From: an uncultured Phascolarctobacterium sp.
GTDB lineage: Bacteria; Bacillota; Negativicutes; Acidaminococcales; Acidaminococcaceae
Assembly (NCBI GenBank): GCA_900541915.1
Contig: UQLS01000004.1
Coordinates: 93,011 to 157,010 of the forward strand
Direction: 5' to 3'
DNA: 64,000 bases
Shown here: piece after piece, positions 59,560 through 64,000 of the stretch
Layout: each line of letters starts with the position of its first letter
Numbering within the stretch: the first letter of the stretch is position 1
The notes under the pieces: generated by a model
Told to the model about the DNA's origin: nothing
The model's input: the letters and a program-made list of their open reading frames with translations, nothing else
The model's database searches: none
Program-made: the position numbers and the translations under genes

Positions 59560-61131
59560 CTATTTGCTTCTGCTAAATCTGATATACCTTACTCCGTTAC
59601 GCTTGATATCTCCAACGTCAATTACATATCCTTCTTCAGCAAAATTCTCTTTAAGCTTTTTCAGGCCTATTGAAAGCGATTGCGGGTTCTTCGGCCATCT
59701 TGCATCTCCTAGTGCATAACTGAGGTCAAGTGCCGAATCAGCAGTCTTATCACATGAACGTATCTGATTGGTACCTTTTTCAGCCTTAGCTGTAAGTTCT
59801 TTCAAAAGATTAGCCGGCGTAATTTCAGCCGGAAATTTGCTTAACCCATTAAGATATTCTTTAAGCACAATGCTTAGCGGATGATCTTCGATAATAGATC
59901 TAGCCACTTCCCGTCTGTTCTTGTCGTAGGAATCCAAGAAATCTTTATCATCACCGAACAGTACTTTAGATATTGCTTTTCCCCACTTAGCATAGTCTGC
60001 CATGCGGTAGTTTCCACAAGAATTGATATCTTGGTACACAGTAAGTGCTTTGGACAAAGTAGAGAAAATTTCTCTCATAATACTGGGAAGAATTTTCTCA
60101 AAACCTTGATAAAGCGCATCGTTGCTCTTATACGATCCTTGGAGTCTTTGCATTTCAAGCATTATGGCACGGTCATACAAATCCGACTTAATTTTATTGA
60201 TGATAATGCCATTAAGCAGGATACAGTTTTTAAAAGAAACCACGCTGACATCATTGTCAGTGAAGAGCTTTCTTTTAATGGTGGATGCTCCAGTTACTGC
60301 AGAACACAACAGGTCACTAGCGTCTTTCGGCAAAGAAGAAGCATTATCTAGGGTAAGCAGATAATTATTTGCTAGAGCAATGCTAAGTTCTTCTTTATTA
60401 TTCGGCATTACAAAAGCTCCATGATTGTGTGGATCGACAATCTTCTGAATCATATTAGACAGGGTAGTCTTGCCACTACCTTGCCCTCCATGCAGTATTA
60501 TTACCGGTTTAGGGATATCATAAATGAACCAGGTGATAATCGTAATTACCAAGAGCTTTTGTTCATCTTCGCTAAGATTCATATACGGCTTCAGTAAATC
60601 CATCAGGGTACCTTGACAGTTTTTCGTCTTAGCTACCAACTGACAATCCATAGAAGGAGTAGCGATAAAAGCAAAATCCTTATTTACAATTTGGCTAAAA
60701 TCAACTATTTCCCAGCTATCAGGTTTGATGACAACTACCTTTTTGGCAGTATCATTAAGGTTATAGTAGATGGCGCCATGATAATACGCCATTCTTCTGC
60801 AAACCTCTTTTTTGACGCCAAGCATTAAGATTTTGTCTCTAATGTGGCTGATTATCTTGTTGAGTTCGCCTTCGGAGTAAATCTTGTTATCCACATTTAC
60901 TTCGAGAAGCTCCCTAAGGGTAGCTCTGAACAGCTGGCTCTCCACCATATCGTTATGCCATACATTGTTCCCATCTTTCCAACCGATATAGGCTTTCCCG
61001 GTATTTCTGCCAATAAAGCAATCACTACTATCAAGAAAACCTGCCACAAACTTTTGCGATTTCATGTCCATGTTTTCTTTTTCGTTTTCTTCGTTATTAG
61101 CATTTTGTTGGTTCGTTTTGTACTGTTGCAT
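59560..61131 (-). CDS. P-loop ATPase, replication-type (primase-helicase-like) protein of mobile element
   Basis: A 523-aa protein. Walker A HGGQGSGKTTLS near 215, Walker B-like YLLTLDNAS near 260, and an arginine-containing KSDLYDRAIMLEM downstream suggest a hexameric AAA+/SF3-like helicase core. C-terminal part ends with a probable winged helix (GLKKLKENFAEEGYVID). The N-terminal part is unassigned and may be DNA-binding. Located directly upstream of the recombinase operon, like the helicase Cch in SCC elements; homology to Cch not shown here. AAGGAGG lies before ATG at 61131. Confidence 0.72.
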   Translation of the reverse strand: MQQYKTNQQNANNEENEKENMDMKSQKFVAGFLDSSDCFIGRNTGKAYIGWKDGNNVWHNDMVESQLFRATLRELLEVNVDNKIYSEGELNKIISHIRDKILMLGVKKEVCRRMAYYHGAIYYNLNDTAKKVVVIKPDSWEIVDFSQIVNKDFAFIATPSMDCQLVAKTKNCQGTLMDLLKPYMNLSEDEQKLLVITIITWFIYDIPKPVIILHGGQGSGKTTLSNMIQKIVDPHNHGAFVMPNNKEELSIALANNYLLTLDNASSLPKDASDLLCSAVTGASTIKRKLFTDNDVSVVSFKNCILLNGIIINKIKSDLYDRAIMLEMQRLQGSYKSNDALYQGFEKILPSIMREIFSTLSKALTVYQDINSCGNYRMADYAKWGKAISKVLFGDDKDFLDSYDKNRREVARSIIEDHPLSIVLKEYLNGLSKFPAEITPANLLKELTAKAEKGTNQIRSCDKTADSALDLSYALGDARWPKNPQSLSIGLKKLKENFAEEGYVIDVGDIKRNGVRYIRFSRSK

Positions 61132-61482
61132 AATGTTTGCCTCCTTGGTTGGGCTCTCGTGATATGAGAACCCAAATTTTTTAAAATTGAGTTCCTCTTT
61201 GAAAAGCCTCTAAGTGCTTTATTCAGTTTTCAAGGAACACATAGCGTGCAGGCCACTGCTCACGGCAGCCAAAACCTTTGGGGCTTCGAGCTACTGCTCA
61301 CATTCGTCTGCTCTCTACGCCTTTAGGTTAACAGATTCACCAATATAAATAATTAGAAAAACTCGTTTATTTTTTTTGAAAAATTCCATTGATTTTTTCA
61401 AAATACGCAAACGTCTTTTTTTACACACATAAAAAAAATAACCATAACTCTATTTAAGAGTTATGGTTTTCTTTCACTAAAA
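61132..61482. other. Structured intergenic leader of the ATPase gene
   Basis: 351 bases without a gene. It includes a hairpin (GGG-x-TCTC / GAGA-x-CCC at about 61144-61167) close to the ATPase start, a segment TGTTCCTTGAAAACTGAATA (minus strand, about 61221-61240) resembling the spacer downstream of rRNA genes, two copies of GTGAGCAGT (61255-61263, 61293-61301), and an AT-rich part. Possibly a regulatory or replication region. Confidence 0.5.
61430..61471 (-). terminator. Rho-independent terminator of the 656-aa gene
   Basis: Minus-strand stem ACCATAACTCT / AGAGTTATGGT with a 5-base loop, followed by a run of T. Confidence 0.88.
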
Positions 61483-63453
61483 TCACATTTCATCAATCAT
61501 TTTGAGAATGTTATCAACTTTTTTATGTATCTCTTTTATATTTTCCATTGACCTTGTAACTGCTTTCTTATCTTTAGAGGCCAATAAACATTTATATTTT
61601 TCAATGAGATTATCTCTCACCTCGTCTAGCTTTGTTTTTGCATCTACTAATTCATCTGCATTCCTAAACCACTCGTCTAAGTTTTCAAAGTCATCAAGAT
61701 ATTCATTAATTGTAAGACAGCAACTGCTTACTTTAACTTTAATAACAACTTTTTTACTGCTTTTATGTTCCAAAGCTATAACGTCTTTGTTTGGTATCAA
61801 ATTGCTCTCTTTTAAACTTTTATAGTACTTGTCAGAAAGCTTTTTATAATATTCTTTTTGTTCTTCCCAAAGCTCTTGCAGCCATACTTCGTTATTATTA
61901 GGAATGGCTTTATTGTAACTTCGCACAATATCTCGAATTAATTTTTCAACTATTTTACTGGAAATATTAAGCGTTTCTTCCTTGAGTTTATCCTCTATAA
62001 AAAAGTCTATTGATTTAAACACTTCAAAGTAATTAAAATTATGCATCCACATCATAGTACTAAGCAATATAGCTACCTTATCTATATCTAAATTCTTACT
62101 GTAAAAATTTTCATATTTCTTCATGCTTTCATATTTAACCATTCTTAAAACAAAATAAATCAGTCCAGCCAGATTTAAGTTATTTATCTTCAAATTTTTC
62201 CCATTGCGGTTAAATATATTTTTTACATATAGCAATTCTCCTGTTATCTTAAGAAAGTCATCATATCTATCTACTACTTTATATTTACCCTCAACAATCT
62301 TGTTTAATTTTTTATAAGTTTCTTCCCTGGCAGTCTCTCTATTTATTAACCTTTCTATTTGGTTATACATTTCATCAAAAATTTTAGCTATATCCAGCGA
62401 GTCTTCATTTCCAGTCCAGGACGGCAGCTGGTTATTAACACTACATTTTTTATCAAACAGCAACGTCACCATATTATTCATGACATTCTTTTTATACTCT
62501 TCAATAAGTTTTTTATAATTTTCAACTTGCTCTGCACCATCTTCAGGCAAACTGGTTTCACAACCATCTGTTATGCAGCAACGAGTTAACATATGGACTT
62601 CATTCTGCAACTCTGCCCTAGAATATGGAACTGCCTGCATATTACTTAGAATGGAGTTTACATTTTGTAGTTCTATCGGTATTTTTCTATGTATTGCATC
62701 ACTATGCGTATAATACTTTTTTACAATATCAGTTGCTTCTTTACCTGTTGCATTGTCTAAACGATTTTGTACTTTTATTTTTCTTACTAGCTTCTCACTA
62801 GAAGTATCAGCTTCATCTTTATATCGCTTAATCAATTCATATATTTTCTGACGTTCACTATTAACATAGTTATCCTCTTGGCTAAAAGTATCATAGTTAT
62901 CCTTTCCGTTTAATACAGAAACTAATCTTTCTCTATTAAACCTTGCCGCATTGTTACTTTTTTCTATTACGGACCAAATGTATCTGATTTCCTCTTTAGT
63001 GAATTTTATTTTTCTCTCAAGTTTATCTAATACCTTATTAATAAAATCGTCATTATCATCATGATGCTTTTCAATCAAGCAAATAAGGAGTGCTTTTGCT
63101 TTGCTATCTAGCTCTTTTTCTTTTTCAATAGCCTTGATTATTTCATAAAATTCAAATCTATACGTCTGGTCCGAAAACTCAGCATAAAATTTCTTACGTT
63201 GAAATCTGCCAAATTTATACAAAGATTTTATAAATTCTGCTCTATCAATAAGTTCTTCAAGCGAAGTTACAGCAATTGTATCCTGTACATACCCAATAAA
63301 GTTTAGCAACATTCTTAACTTTTCTTCAATGGTGCTTTTCTTATAGTTCAAATCATATTCTATTTTCTGTCTTATTTCGATATACCGCTCTTTTAACTTT
63401 TCATAATCCTTACATTTATTTCTATATTCTCTATTGTTAACGTTATTACTCAT
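61483..63453 (-). CDS. Hypothetical 656-aa helical protein
   Basis: A 656-aa lysine/glutamate-rich protein with long predicted coiled coils at both ends (DYEKLKERYIEIRQKIEYDL, near the end EIHKKVDNILKMIDEM) and several aromatic patches in the middle. A cysteine pair CCITDGC is seen near 290 and SSCCLTI near 590. I recognise no domain. Very AT-rich. GGAGC precedes ATG at 63453. Its own terminator separates it from the ATPase operon. Could be a structural, defence or partition protein; this is unknown. Confidence 0.7.
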   Translation of the reverse strand: MSNNVNNREYRNKCKDYEKLKERYIEIRQKIEYDLNYKKSTIEEKLRMLLNFIGYVQDTIAVTSLEELIDRAEFIKSLYKFGRFQRKKFYAEFSDQTYRFEFYEIIKAIEKEKELDSKAKALLICLIEKHHDDNDDFINKVLDKLERKIKFTKEEIRYIWSVIEKSNNAARFNRERLVSVLNGKDNYDTFSQEDNYVNSERQKIYELIKRYKDEADTSSEKLVRKIKVQNRLDNATGKEATDIVKKYYTHSDAIHRKIPIELQNVNSILSNMQAVPYSRAELQNEVHMLTRCCITDGCETSLPEDGAEQVENYKKLIEEYKKNVMNNMVTLLFDKKCSVNNQLPSWTGNEDSLDIAKIFDEMYNQIERLINRETAREETYKKLNKIVEGKYKVVDRYDDFLKITGELLYVKNIFNRNGKNLKINNLNLAGLIYFVLRMVKYESMKKYENFYSKNLDIDKVAILLSTMMWMHNFNYFEVFKSIDFFIEDKLKEETLNISSKIVEKLIRDIVRSYNKAIPNNNEVWLQELWEEQKEYYKKLSDKYYKSLKESNLIPNKDVIALEHKSSKKVVIKVKVSSCCLTINEYLDDFENLDEWFRNADELVDAKTKLDEVRDNLIEKYKCLLASKDKKAVTRSMENIKEIHKKVDNILKMIDEM

Positions 63454-63522
63454 AAAAATGCTCCTTATACTTAAATAAAATCGCTACAATAATTATAGCA
63501 CTAACTAAAAAAAATAATAAAA

Positions 63523-63557
63523 CGAAGTACTGACGCTCATAATCAGTACCCCGTTTT
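63523..63557 (-). terminator. Rho-independent terminator of the 97-aa gene
   Basis: Minus-strand stem around GGTACTGA / TCAGTACTTC, followed by T-rich sequence; three bases after the stop codon. Confidence 0.65.
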
Positions 63558-63559
63558 TA

Positions 63560-63853
63560 TCAATATTCTCTTGGGAATAATACTATTACAACATCATAAT
63601 ATGTTCCATTATGACTTTCTCCCGAAATCCAAATTTTTCCTTTTGAAGTCATGTACGCCCCTAAAACCCTGTCAAAGTATTGTAACGCTTCAATATTGGC
63701 CTGTTTATCTTCATCGTTTACTATTCCCCAATCGCCAATAAAAAACTTATTCAGTGCTTGATTTACTTCACCTTTGAACTTTCTGTCGACCTCTGCCTCA
63801 TTTGCAATACCCCTCGTCTGATATACCTTCGCTTTCTGAAAATAGTTTTTCAT
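63560..63853 (-). CDS. Conserved small mobile-element protein
   Basis: A 97-aa protein: VYQTRGIANEAEVD, FIGDWGIVNDEDKQANIEAL, ending VVIVLFPREY. This looks like a widespread family of short proteins found in Firmicutes plasmids and integrative elements, with the pattern TRG...GDWG...EDK...N...LFPxEY. Function unknown. AAAGGAG lies 10 bases before ATG at 63853. Confidence 0.75.
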   Translation of the reverse strand: MKNYFQKAKVYQTRGIANEAEVDRKFKGEVNQALNKFFIGDWGIVNDEDKQANIEALQYFDRVLGAYMTSKGKIWISGESHNGTYYDVVIVLFPREY

Positions 63854-63868
63854 GACCTTTACACTCCT

Positions 63869-63943
63869 TTAAAAACATATAGATTTATGACCCCCTATCA
63901 CTTCTCCAACGTTTATTGCACTGCTGACACTAATTTGATTCAT
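63869..63943 (-). CDS. Possible 24-aa leader ORF
   Basis: An ATG at 63943 opens a 24-codon frame (MNQISVSSAINVGEVIGGHK, then SICF) ending 15 bases before the 97-aa gene. A weak GGGAGCG lies upstream. It may be a leader peptide or chance. Confidence 0.3.
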   Translation of the reverse strand: MNQISVSSAINVGEVIGGHKSICF

Positions 63944-63953
63944 TAAATCGCTC

Positions 63954-63994
63954 CCACCCCTAAGAGGGGTGGTTCGCAATAGCCCTATAAGGGC
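63954..63994 (-). promoter_or_regulatory. Two hairpins in the leader of the last operon
   Basis: CCACCCCT-AAG-AGGGGTGG (63954-63972) and GCCCT-ATA-AGGGC (63982-63994) lie next to each other at the window edge upstream of the leftward genes. No T-run follows; likely RNA structure or protein-binding sites. Confidence 0.5.
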
Positions 63995-64000
63995 ATAACA

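Noticed and set aside
1..64000. CRISPR arrays, rRNA or tRNA genes
   Set aside because: No regularly spaced identical repeats and no tRNA- or rRNA-like segments were seen; the T-box and rRNA-spacer-like stretch are not such genes.

Overview
The window looks like a chromosome segment of an anaerobic Firmicute with a Gram-negative-type cell plan, most likely a Negativicute (Acidaminococcaceae/Veillonellaceae-like, for example Phascolarctobacterium). This is inferred from the gene set: a 2-hydroxyacyl-CoA dehydratase activase, a carbon-starvation-type transporter, an Na+-dependent symporter, T-box and TPP-riboswitch control, and ferredoxin-type chemistry. No rRNA or tRNA is present, so the assignment is moderate at best.

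Positions 1-43,610 are mostly housekeeping genes of balanced GC. In order: a partial DUF190 gene, a universal stress protein, an orphan larE, a hotdog thioesterase and an ECF-type S component; a three-gene amino-acid ABC importer; a cupin; a 972-aa double-ASKHA activase with its separate HgdB-like partner; an aminotransferase; thiC behind a TPP riboswitch; a GldA-like dehydrogenase; DUF554; two coupled unknown genes; an M20 amidohydrolase with a two-gene DUF3100 membrane system; cysE with a GltD-like oxidoreductase; cstA; a five-gene run (DUF456, VOC, 2-hydroxyacid dehydrogenase, CHAD, unknown); mscS; thioredoxin reductase-like and thioredoxin; an NSS symporter; serC-serA-histidine phosphatase behind a T-box with a duplicated antiterminator/terminator; an iron-sulfur flavoprotein; a ferredoxin-ArsC fusion; and ABC-F/MATE/DUF1624. 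Within it, 11.5-15.4 kb is an AT-rich island with a GmrSD-type (DUF262/DUF1524) nuclease and an AlbA/Schlafen-type ATPase, probably a small defence island.

Positions 43,611-64,000 are AT-rich and accessory. The left part has a lipoprotein with a duplicated domain, a zinc-ribbon/Sel1 protein, a DUF2628 membrane protein, XRE and WYL regulators and a small serine resolvase with repeat sequences beside it. The right part is a mobile-element core transcribed leftward: an unknown 656-aa helical protein, a P-loop replication-type ATPase, a 42-aa ORF, two tandem large serine recombinases, then, behind a promoter with a perfect 21-bp inverted repeat, a recombination cassette (PD-(D/E)XK nuclease, two paralogous small proteins, Rad52-like annealing protein, DUF932). 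ATPase plus paired large serine recombinases resembles staphylococcal SCC elements. The right end of the element lies outside the window.

The most unusual observations are the duplicated T-box terminator module, the SCC-like core with its 48-bp dyad, the ferredoxin-ArsC fusion, the DUF3100 pair with an amidohydrolase, and the probable phosphoserine phosphatase of the histidine-phosphatase type completing the serine operon.
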